Counted from the stretch's first letter, positions 25,724-45,771 are shown. The stretch: 64,000 bases of DNA from Agromyces aurantiacus (GCF_016907355.1 NZ_JAFBBW010000001.1:3100001-3164000); one strand, 5' to 3'. Translations and numbers: made by a program. The notes: generated by a model not told the origin, from the sequence alone.

Positions 25724-27654
25724 GCGTCCATCGTAGGAGCGCCGGGCCGGGAGTCGGCGCCGAGCGCGGCGAGCTCGGCGGCGCTGCCGACCGGGAGCGC
25801 GCACACGAATGCGCGGCAGCGGAAGGCCGCGGGCCGCCCCTCGCGCGAGGACCGTCCGGCGAAGAGCTCGAAGCCCGCATCGGCGAAGGCCCGCGCCTGC
25901 GCGTCGGTCACCGCGGTCGAGACGGATGCCGCGTGGCGGCCGGTCGCGCGCACCAGCTCGTCGACGCGGGCGCGGGCCGCCGCATCGGGGGCGTCGCCGT
26001 CGGGAACCACCGTGACGAGCTGCACGAGCGGCGACGCGAGCGCGGCCATGCACGCGAGTGCACCGCCGAACGCGATGGGGCGCTCGAGTGCGATGCCCGC
26101 GACCGCCCGCATCGCGCGCTCGGCGAGATCGCGGTACTGCACGCCGGCTCCGAGGGCGTACAGGCGCCAGGCGGCGTCGGCGCACGCGGTCGCGCCCGAC
26201 GGGGTCGCTCCCTCGGCGGGATCGTCGGGCAGGGCCAGGCCATGCGCCGCGAGCACCGGGTCGGGACCGCCGGGTGCGCGGAACGCGGGTGCGGCGTCGG
26301 AGTCCCCGGATGCCGAACCGGCGGCCGCGGCCGCGTCGACGAGGTCGCGGGCGGCGACGGCGAACCCGACGTCGCCCGTGGCGGCGGCGAGCTGCACGAG
26401 GCCGCCCGCGAGCATGCCCGTGTCCTCGAGCGTCGCGCGGGCTGCGGACGCCACGCCGTCGAGGGACGCGCGCACGAGCGAGCCGTCGTCGCGGACGTGG
26501 TGGTCGAGCAGGAAGCGCGCTGCGCGGCGCGCGGCGTCGACCGCATCGGGCCGGTCGAACGCCTGGCCCGCGCGGGCGAGCGCCCCGATCGCGAGGCCGT
26601 TCCATCCGGTGAGCACCTTCGCGTCGAGCGCCGGCGGCTCGAGGGCGGCCCGACCGGCCGCATCGCGCCGGTAGTAGCCGCCCTCGCTGCGCACGCCGTC
26701 GATCGTGCTCTCCGAATCCTGCGCGCTCGCGAAGCCGCCGGGCGGGAGCTGCATGCGATCGGTGAGGAAGGCGATGAGCCCGTCCGCGACGGGCGTGACA
26801 CTCGCGCGGGTCTCGTCACGACCGGCGAGGCCGGCGGCCACACCGAGCAGGAGCGCGTTGTCGGTCAGCATGCGCTCGTAGTGCGGTTCGCTCCAGTCGC
26901 TCCTGGTGGCGTACCGGAAGAACCCGCCCTCGACGGGGTCTCTGAGCGGCGAGGCCGACATGGCGCCGAAGGCCCGCGCCGCGAGCTCCCGCCCGGGCGC
27001 CCCGGACCGCACGAGGAAGCCGAGCACCGGCCCCACCGGGAACTTGGGGGCGCCGCCGAAGCCGCCGTGCACGCGGTCCTCCTCCGCGGCGAGCCGCACG
27101 ACCGCGCCCTCGAGCGCCGCGGTGTCCGGCAGGTCGCCATGCGTACGGGCGACGGATGCGGCCGCGAGCGCCTCGCCGACGGCGTCGGCCGTGCGGTCCA
27201 GGTCGTCGCGTCGCTCCCGCCACGCCTCGTCGACCGCGGCCAGTACCTGGCCGAAGGCGGGCACGCCCTGGACGGGCCGCGGCGGGAAGTAGGTGCCGGC
27301 ATAGAAGGCGCGCCCGTCGGGGCGGGTGAAGACCGTCAGCGGCCAGCCGAGCTCGCGCGTGAACGCGGAGGCGGCGGCCAGGTAGCTCGCGTCCACCTCG
27401 GGATGCTCCTCCCGATCGACCTTGATCGCGACGAACCCGTCGGCGAGGACCCGAGCGATGTCGGGATCGCTGAAGCTCTCGCGCGCCATGACGTGGCACC
27501 AGTGGCAGGTCGCGTACCCGATCGAGATGAGCACGGGGACGTCACGGCGGCGCGCCTCGGCGAACGCCTCCTCGCCCCACGGGTACCAGTCCACGGGGTT
27601 GTCGGCGTGGGCGCGCAGGTACGGGCTCAGTGCGTCGGCGAGGCGTCGGGCCAT
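25720..27654 (-). CDS. YyaL-type thioredoxin domain-containing protein (DUF255, SSP411-like)
   Basis: Protein of 644 residues: an N-terminal thioredoxin-like domain (DUF255) with the redox-like motif CHWCH near residue 50 ([17 protein letters not shown]), followed by a six-hairpin (alpha/alpha)6 domain like N-acylglucosamine 2-epimerases. The family is widespread (bacterial YyaL, human SPATA20) but its reaction is not established. [20 protein letters not shown] is the family N-terminal signature. It lies just downstream of the rRNA operon terminator on the same strand with only 17 bases between hairpin and ATG, so its promoter must be squeezed there or it depends on read-through. Confidence 0.88.
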   Translation of the reverse strand: MARRLADALSPYLRAHADNPVDWYPWGEEAFAEARRRDVPVLISIGYATCHWCHVMARESFSDPDIARVLADGFVAIKVDREEHPEVDASYLAAASAFTRELGWPLTVFTRPDGRAFYAGTYFPPRPVQGVPAFGQVLAAVDEAWRERRDDLDRTADAVGEALAAASVARTHGDLPDTAALEGAVVRLAAEEDRVHGGFGGAPKFPVGPVLGFLVRSGAPGRELAARAFGAMSASPLRDPVEGGFFRYATRSDWSEPHYERMLTDNALLLGVAAGLAGRDETRASVTPVADGLIAFLTDRMQLPPGGFASAQDSESTIDGVRSEGGYYRRDAAGRAALEPPALDAKVLTGWNGLAIGALARAGQAFDRPDAVDAARRAARFLLDHHVRDDGSLVRASLDGVASAARATLEDTGMLAGGLVQLAAATGDVGFAVAARDLVDAAAAAGSASGDSDAAPAFRAPGGPDPVLAAHGLALPDDPAEGATPSGATACADAAWRLYALGAGVQYRDLAERAMRAVAGIALERPIAFGGALACMAALASPLVQLVTVVPDGDAPDAAARARVDELVRATGRHAASVSTAVTDAQARAFADAGFELFAGRSSREGRPAAFRCRAFVCALPVGSAAELAALGADSRPGAPTMDA

Positions 27655-27671
27655 CGCCTCAGCTTAAATGC

Positions 27672-27703
27672 AGAAGAGCCGCCCAGCTCTGGGCGGCTCT
27701 TCT
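27672..27703 (-). terminator. Terminator of the rRNA operon
   Basis: Perfect 14-base stem (27672-27685 with 27690-27703) with a loop of four bases, about 10 bases past the 5S 3' end. A short T-containing stretch follows on the minus strand. Confidence 0.85.
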
Positions 27704-27713
27704 GGAACGAATG

Positions 27714-27830
27714 TCCGGCGGTGTCCTACTCTCCCACAGGGTCGCCCCTGCAGTACCATCGGCGCTGCGAGTCTTAGCTTCCGGGTTCGGAATGTGTCCG
27801 GGCGTTTCCCTCGCGCTATGGCCGCCGAAA
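27714..27830 (-). rRNA. rrf: 5S ribosomal RNA
   Basis: About 117 bases. The minus strand reads TTTCGGCGGCCATAGCG at the 5' end and ends with GGACACCGCCGGACA, and the two ends pair as helix I. The internal ACCCGATCCCATTCCGAAC-type region is replaced by the actinobacterial form CACATTCCGAACCCGG. Ends are set from helix I pairing and are accurate to a few bases. Confidence 0.92.
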
Positions 27831-28024
27831 CTCTAGGACCAACCTGGTTCCCGTGTGGGGGGGGTTGGTGGTTTCGGGGCACCCCTGGCCCCCTCTGGTG
27901 TGGGGGGTGGGGTGCGGGTATCACTGTGTGATTGTGTTGGGTTTCCGTCTGAAGGGAACCACAGAGTGGACGCGAGTACATCAGGCCACACATCTCGCCT
28001 TTTGCAAACATGATGTGTGTGGTG
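27831..28024 (-). other. 23S-5S spacer
   Basis: Spacer with C-rich and G-rich runs. No tRNA gene or other feature seen; presumably processed away. Confidence 0.6.
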
Positions 28025-33137
<5,113 letters not shown>

Positions 33138-33480
33138 TTGTTCAACCAACCCCCGAAGAGGCCAGTCAAGAGATGATCTCTGACAGAGAAACAACTGACT
33201 CGAAAATCAAATTGTCCATCAATCAAAGGAAACCCATCCCCCACCCCAAAAGGCAGGAAACACGGGGTTCAAAAAATTGGCATTGAACATAGTGCACGCT
33301 GTTGAGTTCTCAAGAAACGGACGCACCCGGGTCAGGGTCTCGCGACCGGCCCCCAGGGCAACCTCTCCACTGTAGCACTTCCATGCGCCTGCATCCGAAC
33401 CGGAGAGGCGACTCCTGCGGGAACCGCGGGAGGAACCGGACCTCTGACGAGGAGCCGTTCACAAGGGAGTGCGAGTAGAT
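33138..33480 (-). other. 16S leader with boxA-like element and a possible inner promoter
   Basis: About 340 bases between the promoter-proximal region and 16S. TTGAGAACT (33313-33305) is the same 9-mer as in the spacer and is the likely antitermination boxA. A TACAGT hexamer at 33375-33370 could be another -10, but its -35 is poor. No gene is seen here. Confidence 0.6.
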
Positions 33481-33509
33481 ATCTTAGACTTGAAGCAACC
33501 GAGTCGCAA
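33481..33509 (-). promoter_or_regulatory. rRNA operon promoter, proximal
   Basis: Minus strand TTGCGA (33509-33504), 17-base spacer, TAAGAT (33486-33481). Leader to 16S would be about 340 bases, normal for rrn operons. Confidence 0.65.
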
Positions 33510-33592
33510 ATGCGCCTTCGAGGCTGTTTGGCTAAGACCTCCGCCCGGCCTGCCAGGGCTTCTCGCTCCCGGCCGCCGTGGCGACAAGAAAG

Positions 33593-33621
33593 AATCTACG
33601 GGGATCCGGGCCGGGCGACAA
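33593..33621 (-). promoter_or_regulatory. rRNA operon promoter, distal (candidate)
   Basis: Minus strand TTGTCG (33621-33616), 17-base spacer, TAGATT (33598-33593), 112 bases upstream of the proximal promoter. Tandem promoters are usual for rRNA operons. Nothing else is seen between here and the AKR stop except the hairpin at 33661. Confidence 0.5.
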
Positions 33622-33660
33622 ATCGGGCGTGCATCCCGGGCGTGTCGCGCCGCCGGCCGG

Positions 33661-33704
33661 GCGCGACCGAGGGCGAGCGGATGCCGCCGAACCCCCGGTC
33701 GCGC
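33661..33704 (-). terminator. Hairpin downstream of the aldo/keto reductase gene
   Basis: Nine-base stem GCGCGACCG/CGGTCGCGC with a 26-base loop, ten bases past the stop at 33714 and before the rRNA promoters. It would keep AKR transcription out of rrn. Confidence 0.45.
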
Positions 33705-33713
33705 GACGAATCG

Positions 33714-39182
<5,469 letters not shown>

Positions 39183-39186
<4 letters not shown>

Positions 39187-39518
39187 GCCTCCTCACGTCG
39201 TGCGCGCGTGCCGCGCGCGACCTCGGTGTGCAGCGCGTCGAGTCGCTGCCCCCAGACTCGCCGATACCGGTCGAGCTCGGCCGAGGCGGCTTCGACGCCG
39301 GCCCGGTCGAGCGCGTAGATGCGGCGGGCGCCGTCAGCACGGACCGTCGCGAACCCCTGTTCGCGGAGGATCCGCAACTGCCGTGAGACCGCGGGCTGGG
39401 TGATCCCGAACTCCCCCGCGACCACGTCGACCACCGCACCCGCCGGCCGCTCGCCGTCGGCGAGCAGGTCGAGGATGCGGCGGCGCACCGGGTCGCCGAG
39501 GACGTCGAACGCGTGCAC
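39183..39518 (-). CDS. ArsR-family transcriptional regulator
   Basis: Winged-helix regulator of 111 residues: FDVLGDPVRRRILDLLADGE, then the recognition helix in FGITQPAVSRQLRILREQGF and the wing RADGARRIYAL. Metal-binding cysteines of classic ArsR sensors are absent, so the signal is probably not arsenite. The GTG at 39518 lies six bases downstream of TAGGAT. An imperfect palindrome overlapping that -10 suggests autoregulation. The gene is coupled to the SRPBCC gene by ATGA overlap. Confidence 0.87.
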
Positions 39519-39524
39519 GGCGAC

Positions 39525-39546
39525 ATCCTATCAGTTTGGGCTTATA
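39525..39546 (-). promoter_or_regulatory. Leaderless promoter and candidate operator of the arsR/SRPBCC unit
   Basis: TAGGAT (39530-39525) is six bases before the GTG. An imperfect inverted repeat, TATCAG-N6-CTTATA (39529-39546, 5 of 6 pairs), overlaps the hexamer, the expected position for an ArsR repressor site. Confidence 0.5.
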
Positions 39547-39574
39547 TATGGGAGCCCTGATGCGCCGACCCATC

Positions 39575-39624
39575 CGTGCAGGAACGGTGCCTCTCGCCGG
39601 CGGCGGAGGCACCGTTCCTGCACG
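39575..39624 (-). terminator. Perfect 19-bp hairpin ending the amino acid ABC operon
   Basis: Stem arms 39575-39593 and 39606-39624 are perfectly complementary, with a 12-base loop. It lies 14 bases past the stop of the ATPase gene and before the arsR promoter. There is no T-run. Confidence 0.75.
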
Positions 39625-39637
39625 AACGCACGCGCCG

Positions 39638-40450
39638 TCAGAGCACCTTCGACAGGAAGGCCTGCGTGCGCTCGTGCGTCGGGTTCGCGAGCACCTCGCG
39701 TGGGTCGCCCGATTCGACGACGACGCCGCCGTCCATGAACACGAGCGTGTCGGCGACCTCCCTCGCGAAGCCCATCTCGTGCGTCACGACGATCATGGTC
39801 ATCCCGCTCTTGGCGAGCCCCTTCATGACGTCGAGCACCTCGCCGACCAGCTCGGGGTCGAGGGCCGAGGTCGGCTCGTCGAAGAGCATGAGCTTCGGGT
39901 CCATCGCGAGCGCCCGCGCGATGGCGACGCGCTGCTGCTGCCCGCCGGAGAGGTGCGCGGGATAGTAGTCGGCGCGATCGGCGAGGCCGACGCGAGCCAG
40001 CAGCTCGAGGGCGCGCGCCTTCGCCTGGGCCCTCGGCACGCCCTTGACGACGACCGGCGCCTCCATGACGTTCTCGAGCGCGGTCATGTGCGGGAACAGG
40101 TTGAATCGCTGGAACACCATGCCGATGTCGCGGCGCTGCTTCGCGGCTTCCTTCGGGTGCAGCTCGTAGAGCTTCCCGCCGGACTCGCGGTAGCCCACGA
40201 GCTGCCCGTCGACCGAGAGCCGGCCGGCCGAGACGTTCTCGAGGTGGTTGATGCACCGCAGGAAGGTCGACTTGCCGGAGCCGCTCGGCCCGACCAGGCA
40301 GAGCACCTCGCCCCGCCTGACCTGGAGGGTGATGTCCTTCAGCACCTCGTGCGAGCCGAAGCTCTTCGACACGCCCTCGGCGAGCACCATGGGCGTCGCG
40401 TCGGCGCCGCCGGCGGCCGCAGGCGCGGCGGTCTCGTTCACATCGCTCAT
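39638..40450 (-). CDS. Polar amino acid ABC transporter ATP-binding protein (GlnQ type)
   Basis: ATPase of 270 residues. Walker [11 protein letters not shown]-loop [10 protein letters not shown], signature [15 protein letters not shown], Walker [16 protein letters not shown] and the H-loop VTHEM are all present. An extra 20-residue N-terminus precedes the domain. It is the last gene of a three-gene operon (binding protein, permease, ATPase) and overlaps the permease gene by four bases. The family imports glutamine, glutamate, histidine or arginine. Confidence 0.93.
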   Translation of the reverse strand: MSDVNETAAPAAAGGADATPMVLAEGVSKSFGSHEVLKDITLQVRRGEVLCLVGPSGSGKSTFLRCINHLENVSAGRLSVDGQLVGYRESGGKLYELHPKEAAKQRRDIGMVFQRFNLFPHMTALENVMEAPVVVKGVPRAQAKARALELLARVGLADRADYYPAHLSGGQQQRVAIARALAMDPKLMLFDEPTSALDPELVGEVLDVMKGLAKSGMTMIVVTHEMGFAREVADTLVFMDGGVVVESGDPREVLANPTHERTQAFLSKVL

Positions 40451-41460
40451 CGCGCGTCACCTCCCTGGCGGTCGGCCGCGGGCCGCCCGTCGGTCGTCGT
40501 CTCGTCGCCGGCCGCGACCGCGGGCACGGCGCCCGTCGGGACCGTACCCGCGACGGCGTCGGGGCGCGCCCCGATGCCTCGCGCGAAGCGCTTCTCGAGG
40601 AAGTGCTGGCCGACCATGAGCACCGAGGTGAAGAACAGGTACCAGATCGACGCCACGATCAGCAGTGGGATGGGGTTGAAGGTCTCGGCCGAGATGTCGC
40701 GAGTGCGCGTGTACAGCTCGAGCGTGAAGGGCACCGCGGTCACCAGCGAGGTCGTCTTCAGCATCGAGATCACCTCGTTGCCCGTCGGCGGGATGATCAC
40801 GCGCATCGCCTGCGGCAGGATGACGCGGCGCATCGTCTGCGACCAGCTCATGCCGAGCGCCGTCGCGGCCTCGTCCTGGCCCTTGTCGACCGAGAGCAGG
40901 CCGGCGCGCACGATCTCGGCCATGTAGGCGGCCTCGTTGAGCGCGAGCCCGATGACCGCGAGCCAGAACGGGCCGAGCACGTCCTTCGTCTCGAACGAGA
41001 TCCAGGGCTCGGTGAACGGGATGCCGATGTCGATCGTCTGGTAGATGATCGCGATGAGGCCCCAGAACACGAGCTGCACGTACACGGGCGTGCCGCGGAA
41101 GATCCAGAGGTAGAACCAGGCGATCGACTTCACGACCGGGTTCGGCGAAAGCCGCATGACGGCGAGCGCGACGCCGAGGACGATGGCGATGATCATCGAC
41201 AGCACCGTGAGCTCGAGGGTCACGAGCGCGGCCTGCGAGACGCGCCGATCGAAGAGGTACTGCCCGACGACGGGCCAGTCGTAGGCCGGGCGCTGGGCCG
41301 CGTCGATGACGAAGAGCGCGAAGAGCAGCACGAGCACCACGGCGAAGAGGTTGCGCCACGGGTGCCGGAGCTTGACCGCCTTGATCGACTCGCGCCCGCC
41401 GGCGCCGGCCGGCGCCGGGGTGCCCCCCGCCGCCGGCCGGTCCGAGCCGAGTGCGGACAT
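40447..41460 (-). CDS. Polar amino acid ABC transporter permease
   Basis: Inner-membrane permease of 337 residues of the HisM/GlnP type. The EAA loop is recognisable ([20 protein letters not shown]) and the conserved [11 protein letters not shown] lies in the second membrane helix region. About 25 Pro/Ala-rich residues precede the first helix and about 45 disordered residues follow the last. A single permease gene implies a homodimer in the complex. Start ATG 41460 is only two bases after the stop of the binding protein gene. Confidence 0.92.
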   Translation of the reverse strand: MSALGSDRPAAGGTPAPAGAGGRESIKAVKLRHPWRNLFAVVLVLLFALFVIDAAQRPAYDWPVVGQYLFDRRVSQAALVTLELTVLSMIIAIVLGVALAVMRLSPNPVVKSIAWFYLWIFRGTPVYVQLVFWGLIAIIYQTIDIGIPFTEPWISFETKDVLGPFWLAVIGLALNEAAYMAEIVRAGLLSVDKGQDEAATALGMSWSQTMRRVILPQAMRVIIPPTGNEVISMLKTTSLVTAVPFTLELYTRTRDISAETFNPIPLLIVASIWYLFFTSVLMVGQHFLEKRFARGIGARPDAVAGTVPTGAVPAVAAGDETTTDGRPAADRQGGDAR

Positions 41461-41462
41461 GA

Positions 41463-42359
41463 TCAGCCCTGCCCGGCCGCGTTGATGGTGATCTCGTCGA
41501 TGCCGCCGTCGGCGACGCCCCACGCGTCGAGGATCTCCCCGTAGGTGCCGTCGTCGACGAGCGACTGCATGGCCGCTTGGATCGCCTCGGTGAGGCCGCG
41601 GTCCTTGCCCACCGCGATGCCGTACGGCGCCACGTCGAAGGACTCGCCGGCCGCCTGCAGCTTGTCCCCGGTCTGCTGGATCGCGTAGAGGGTCACGGGC
41701 GAGTCGGCGCTGAGCGCGTCGGCCTGGCCGAGCGCCACGGCGTTGGTCGCGGCGTCCTGCGTGTCGAAGGGCACCTTCTCGATCGGGTCCTTGCCGGCCG
41801 CGACGCACGCGTCGGACTTGGCCGGGACCTCGTCGGTGTCCTCGTAGGTCGTGGCCTGCACGGCGACCTTCAGGCCGCACGCATTGTCGGGGTCGACGTC
41901 GTTGCCCTTGGCGGAGGCCCACATGATGCCGGCCTCGTAGTAGTTGACGAAGTCGACCTGCTCCTCGCGCTCGACCGTGTCGGTGAACGACGAGACGCCG
42001 ATGTCGGCCTTGCCGCCCTTCACGCTCGGGATGATGTTGTCGAACTTCGCGACCTGGAACTTGACGTCGAGACCGAGCTTGGCGGCGACGGCCTCGGCGA
42101 GCTCGGCGCCCCAGCCGATGGGGTTGCCGTCGGCGTCCTTGAACTCGTTCGGCGGGTACGTCGGGTCGATGCCGACGACCAGCGTGCCGGACTCCTTGAC
42201 GTCGTCGGGCAGCAGGGCGACGGCCGCATCGTCGACCGCGATCGACGCCTGCGGCGAGGTGGTGGCTCCGGTGCCGGTCGACGAGTTGTCGACGCAGCCG
42301 GTCAGCAGCAGCGCCGCGGCCGCGAGTGCGGCGGGAACGGCGACGAGTCGGGTGCGCAT
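41463..42359 (-). CDS. Amino acid ABC transporter substrate-binding lipoprotein
   Basis: Extracellular lipoprotein of 298 residues. The signal peptide ends in the lipobox LLTGC near residue 21. The mature part is a type II periplasmic-binding fold with GTLVVGIDPTYPPNEFKD and GWGAELAEAVAAKLG, signatures of polar amino acid binding proteins. The ATG at 42359 is preceded by GGAGG with seven bases spacing; the longer frame is rejected. It heads the operon with the permease and ATPase. No attenuator or riboswitch is evident in the short upstream region. Confidence 0.93.
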   Translation of the reverse strand: MRTRLVAVPAALAAAALLLTGCVDNSSTGTGATTSPQASIAVDDAAVALLPDDVKESGTLVVGIDPTYPPNEFKDADGNPIGWGAELAEAVAAKLGLDVKFQVAKFDNIIPSVKGGKADIGVSSFTDTVEREEQVDFVNYYEAGIMWASAKGNDVDPDNACGLKVAVQATTYEDTDEVPAKSDACVAAGKDPIEKVPFDTQDAATNAVALGQADALSADSPVTLYAIQQTGDKLQAAGESFDVAPYGIAVGKDRGLTEAIQAAMQSLVDDGTYGEILDAWGVADGGIDEITINAAGQG

Positions 42360-42520
42360 GGTGATGCCTCCGGGTCGGGTGAGGGTGCGCGACGGCCGGG
42401 CGGTCGTCGTCGACACCGAGAGACACTAATACAGCTGCCCGGGCTCGGCGTTCGCCGCGGTGTCGATCCGGGCCCGCGGTTTCCCCCGGGCGGCACCCGG
42501 CACCGCGGCATCCGCGTCGA

Positions 42521-42526
42521 TAGGAT
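42521..42526 (+). promoter_or_regulatory. -10 element of the MFS gene at 42536
   Basis: TAGGAT, nine bases before the GTG start. The gap is slightly longer than the 6-7 bases seen for other leaderless genes here. Confidence 0.45.
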
Positions 42527-42535
42527 CGAGCCACC

Positions 42536-43744
42536 GTGGGAAGCTACACCGAACTGCTCAGGACCTCGGGCGTCGCTCGCATCATCGCCGCCCAGCTCAT
42601 GGCACGGTTCCCCTCGGGCATGCTCTCGCTCGCGTTCCTGCTGCACGTCGAGCAGCAGACGGGCTCGTACGGCGCAGCGGGCCTGGTGCTCGCGGCCACC
42701 TCGATCGGCCAGGCCGTCGCCGGCCCGCTCACGAGTCGGCTCATGGGCCGGTTCGGCATGCGACCGGTGCTCATCACGACCCTCGTGGTGTGCACGGCAT
42801 CGGTCGTCGCGATCGGCGTGCTGCCGCTCACGGTGCCGCTCTACATGGCGGTCGGCCTGGTCTGCGGCCTCGCGACCCCGCCGGTGCAGCCCGCGGTGCG
42901 CACGATCTACCCGAAGATGGTGAACTCGCGCCAACTCACGCCGCTGTTCTCGCTCGACGCGTCGGCGCAGGAGATCATCTGGGTCGTCGGCCCGGTCGTC
43001 ACGACGTTCGTGTCGACGCAGATCGGGACCGTGTGGGGCATCCTGCTCGCAGCGACGCTCATGGTCGGCGGGGGCAGCTGGTTCATCTCGTCGCCTGAGC
43101 TCGGCCGCGTGCGCATCCCGCGCTCCAAGCGGCGGTTCGGCACGGTGCTCGCGCGCCCGCCGGTGCTGCTCGCGACGGTCGTCGGGTTCCTGCTCATCGG
43201 CGCGTGCGCCGCGATCGAGGCGGGCGTGGTGGCGGCGTTCGGCCACGACGGCGCCGAGGCGGGCATCGTGCTCGCGATCTTCTCGGTCGGCAGCCTCGTG
43301 GGCGGCCTCACGCTCGGACACGTGCCGATCGGCCCGTGGTCGACCGCTCGCCGCATGTTCATCGTCTTCGCCGGCACCGCGCTCGCGGCGTTCGCGATGG
43401 ACTTCTGGTGGCTCGCCCTCACCCTCTTCATCGCCGGCATCGGCATCGCCCCGGCACTCGCGGTGCTGTTCGCGATCGTGTCGGCGAGCGTGAAGTTCTC
43501 CGACACGGCCGAGGCCTACGGATGGGTGGGCACCGGCCAGCTCATCGGCGCGGCGCTCGGCTCCGCGCTCGCGGGCTTCCTCATCGACGGCTACGACGCG
43601 GTCGGCGCGTTCTGGGCCGCCGGCGTGCTCGCGTTCCTCGGCTTCGTCGTGCCCGCGCTCGCCCGACGCTGGCATCCCGACCTCCGCGGCCGCGACGCGA
43701 GCCCCATCCCCGACACCGAGCCCGTGCCCGTCACGCCCAGCTGA
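42536..43744 (+). CDS. MFS transporter
   Basis: Twelve-helix major facilitator of 402 residues. SRLMGRFGMRPVLITTL between helices 2 and 3 resembles the MFS motif A loop. It opens with a short cytoplasmic MGSYTELLRTSG. The overall pattern matches the unclassified actinobacterial MFS group, with an efflux role possible but unproven. The start is a GTG, since no ATG precedes helix 1. The AKR gene follows after 33 bases on the same strand and may be co-transcribed. Confidence 0.87.
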   Translation: MGSYTELLRTSGVARIIAAQLMARFPSGMLSLAFLLHVEQQTGSYGAAGLVLAATSIGQAVAGPLTSRLMGRFGMRPVLITTLVVCTASVVAIGVLPLTVPLYMAVGLVCGLATPPVQPAVRTIYPKMVNSRQLTPLFSLDASAQEIIWVVGPVVTTFVSTQIGTVWGILLAATLMVGGGSWFISSPELGRVRIPRSKRRFGTVLARPPVLLATVVGFLLIGACAAIEAGVVAAFGHDGAEAGIVLAIFSVGSLVGGLTLGHVPIGPWSTARRMFIVFAGTALAAFAMDFWWLALTLFIAGIGIAPALAVLFAIVSASVKFSDTAEAYGWVGTGQLIGAALGSALAGFLIDGYDAVGAFWAAGVLAFLGFVVPALARRWHPDLRGRDASPIPDTEPVPVTPS

Positions 43745-43777
43745 CGGCGTCGAGGGCCCTGAGAGAAAGGCGCACGG

Positions 43778-44608
43778 ATGTCGCATCCGCCCCTCGCCCC
43801 CATGGTCCCGCTCGCCGACGGCCGCGCCATCCCGCAGGTCGGCTACGGCATGTACAAGGTGCCGGCGGCCGACGCGACCCGGCTCGCGCTGACCGCGCTC
43901 TCGCTCGGCTACCGCCACCTCGACACCGCGGCGCTCTACGGCAACGAGGCCGAGGCCGGCGCGGCCGTGCGCGAGTGCGGCCTGCCGCGCGAGGAGGTCT
44001 TCGTCACGAGCAAGGTGTGGAACGACGACCACGGCTACGACGAGACCCTGCGAGCGTTCGACACCGCGATGGACCGGTTCGGCCTGGACCGGCTCGACCT
44101 GTACCTCATCCACTGGCCGGTGCCCTCGCGCGACCGCTACGTCGACACCTGGCGCGCGCTCGTCCGGCTCCGGGACGAGGGCCGGGTCTCGTCGATCGGC
44201 GTCTCGAACTTCCACGTGCACCATCTCGAGCGGATCATCGACGCGACCGGCGTGACCCCCGTCGTCAACCAGGTGGAACTGCATCCGTGGCTGCCGCAGC
44301 GCGAGCTGCGCGCGGCGCACGAGCGGCTCGGCATCCGCACCGAGGCGTGGTCGCCGCTCGCGCGAGGCCGCCTGCTCGGCGACCCGGTGCTCGAGCCGAT
44401 CGCCGCGAAGCACGGCAGGTCGGTCGCGCAGGTCGTGCTGGCCTGGCACGTGCGCCAGGGCACGATCGTGATCCCGAAGGCCTCGAGCCCCGAGCGGATC
44501 GCCGAGAACCTCGACGTGTTCTCGTTCGAGCTCGACGAGGCGGATGTCGCGGCCATCGCCACGCTCGAGACCGGGGAGCGCACGGGCCGCGACCCCGACA
44601 CCGACTGA
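43778..44608 (+). CDS. Aldo/keto reductase (AKR5-like)
   Basis: NADPH-dependent reductase of 276 residues. The tetrad is intact (GYRHLDTAALYGNE, VTSKVWNDD, LIHWPVPSRDRY) with C-terminal IPKASSPERIAENLDVFSFE. It is clearly related to the AKR at 33714-34556 on the other strand, over its whole length. AGAAAGG lies about seven bases upstream of the ATG. Position after an MFS gene suggests a detoxification or sugar-acid pair, but that is only context. Confidence 0.9.
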   Translation: MSHPPLAPMVPLADGRAIPQVGYGMYKVPAADATRLALTALSLGYRHLDTAALYGNEAEAGAAVRECGLPREEVFVTSKVWNDDHGYDETLRAFDTAMDRFGLDRLDLYLIHWPVPSRDRYVDTWRALVRLRDEGRVSSIGVSNFHVHHLERIIDATGVTPVVNQVELHPWLPQRELRAAHERLGIRTEAWSPLARGRLLGDPVLEPIAAKHGRSVAQVVLAWHVRQGTIVIPKASSPERIAENLDVFSFELDEADVAAIATLETGERTGRDPDTD

Positions 44609-44639
44609 CTCGGCGCGGGGCGGGTCCGTCAGGTCGCCA

Positions 44640-44717
44640 CGTTATGCGGATATACGATCCGGCGCGCCGCGCTCGCACCGCGACCGGCGGCGCGCCGGAT
44701 CGTATATCCGCGAAACG
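44640..44717. repeat. Long perfect inverted repeat
   Basis: Arms at 44646-44669 and 44688-44711 are perfectly complementary over 24 bases with an 18-base loop. CGTT/AACG flanks extend the pairing after a two-base mismatch. Each arm contains GCGGATATACGATCC next to GGCGCGCCG. It lies 31 bases past an AKR stop in a 223-base gap. It could be an unusually strong terminator, a protein-binding dyad or a degenerate mobile repeat. No target-site duplication is obvious. Confidence 0.75.
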
Positions 44718-44819
44718 GGACGGAGGGGACGGGCCGCACGGCCGGCGTCCCGGCCGACCGCAACCGGATCGTGACCGGACTCGCGGCGGGCGCCCAGACA
44801 TCCGCTCCCGCCGCCGCAG

Positions 44820-44825
44820 TACCGT
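44820..44825 (+). promoter_or_regulatory. -10 element of the DUF4349 gene, leaderless
   Basis: TACCGT, six bases before the ATG at 44832. Confidence 0.5.
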
Positions 44826-44831
44826 GACCGC

Positions 44832-45761
44832 ATGACCCGCCGACGCGCCCACCTCGCCGCGGCCGCCGCCGCGACCCTCGCCCTGCTCCTCTCCGGCTGC
44901 AGCATGGGCTCCGGCTCGTCCTCCGGGGGCGACAGCGTCGCCCCGCAACCCGACGTCGGCGTCGAGGCGCCCGACCAGGGGGTCGCGGGCGGCGAGGGCC
45001 TGGTGCCCGAGGAATCCGTCGACGAGGGCCGCAGCGTCATCACGACGGGCTGGCTGACGCTGACCGTCGACGACCCGATCGCCTCGGCCTCGGAGGCGGT
45101 CTCGATCGTGGACCGCGCGGGCGGCCGGATCGACAGCCGGAGCGAGACGCCCGGCACCGACACCCAGCAGGCGCGGGCCACGCTCGTGGTGCGCATCCCG
45201 TCCGAGGACTTCGACGCCGTGCTCGGCGACCTGCGCGAGCTGGGCGACGTCGACTCGGTACAGCTCGACGCGTCCGACGTGACGCAGCAGCGCGAGGACC
45301 TCGACGCGCGCATCGGCGCGCTGCAGGCCTCGGTCGACCGACTGCTCGCCCTGCTCCAGCAGGCGAGCACGACCGAGGACCTCATCGCGATCGAGTCGGC
45401 GCTCTCGTCGCGCCAGGCCGAGCTCGACAGCCTGACCGCGCAGCGCGACCTCCTCGTCGACCAGGTCGAGTACTCGACGCTCACGGTGGAGCTCCTCTCC
45501 GAGGGCATCGCGCCCGAGGCCGGTCCCGACGACTTCTGGAGCGGCGTGGCGGCCGGATGGGACGCACTCGTCGCCTTCGCCTCGGGCCTGCTCGTCGTGG
45601 TCGGCGTGCTGCTGCCCTGGCTCGCGGTGCTGCTCGTGATCGCCGCGATCGTCGCGGTCATCGTGATCCTCGCCACGCGCCGTCGGCACCACGTGGGCCC
45701 GGATCGGCCCGAGGACGATCCCGGCCGCCCCACCCACCCCGGCGGCCACGGCCCGGCGTAG
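44832..45761 (+). CDS. DUF4349 domain lipoprotein
   Basis: Membrane-anchored lipoprotein of 309 residues. The signal peptide ends in the lipobox LLSGC. After a Ser/Gly-rich linker, residues 65-235 match DUF4349: VITTGWLTLTVDDP, SRSETPGTDTQQARATLVVRIP, then a coiled-coil region (DLDARIGALQASVDRLLALL). A C-terminal membrane helix (LLVVVGVLLPWLAVLLVIAA) and basic tail follow. The family is widespread in Gram-positives with no established role. The ATG is six bases after TACCGT. Confidence 0.85.
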   Translation: MTRRRAHLAAAAAATLALLLSGCSMGSGSSSGGDSVAPQPDVGVEAPDQGVAGGEGLVPEESVDEGRSVITTGWLTLTVDDPIASASEAVSIVDRAGGRIDSRSETPGTDTQQARATLVVRIPSEDFDAVLGDLRELGDVDSVQLDASDVTQQREDLDARIGALQASVDRLLALLQQASTTEDLIAIESALSSRQAELDSLTAQRDLLVDQVEYSTLTVELLSEGIAPEAGPDDFWSGVAAGWDALVAFASGLLVVVGVLLPWLAVLLVIAAIVAVIVILATRRRHHVGPDRPEDDPGRPTHPGGHGPA

Positions 45762-45764
45762 GCT
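45759..45764 (+). promoter_or_regulatory. -10 element of the acyl-CoA dehydrogenase gene, leaderless
   Basis: TAGGCT overlaps the stop codon of the DUF4349 gene and is seven bases before the GTG at 45772. Confidence 0.55.
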
Positions 45765-45771
45765 GGGCCGC

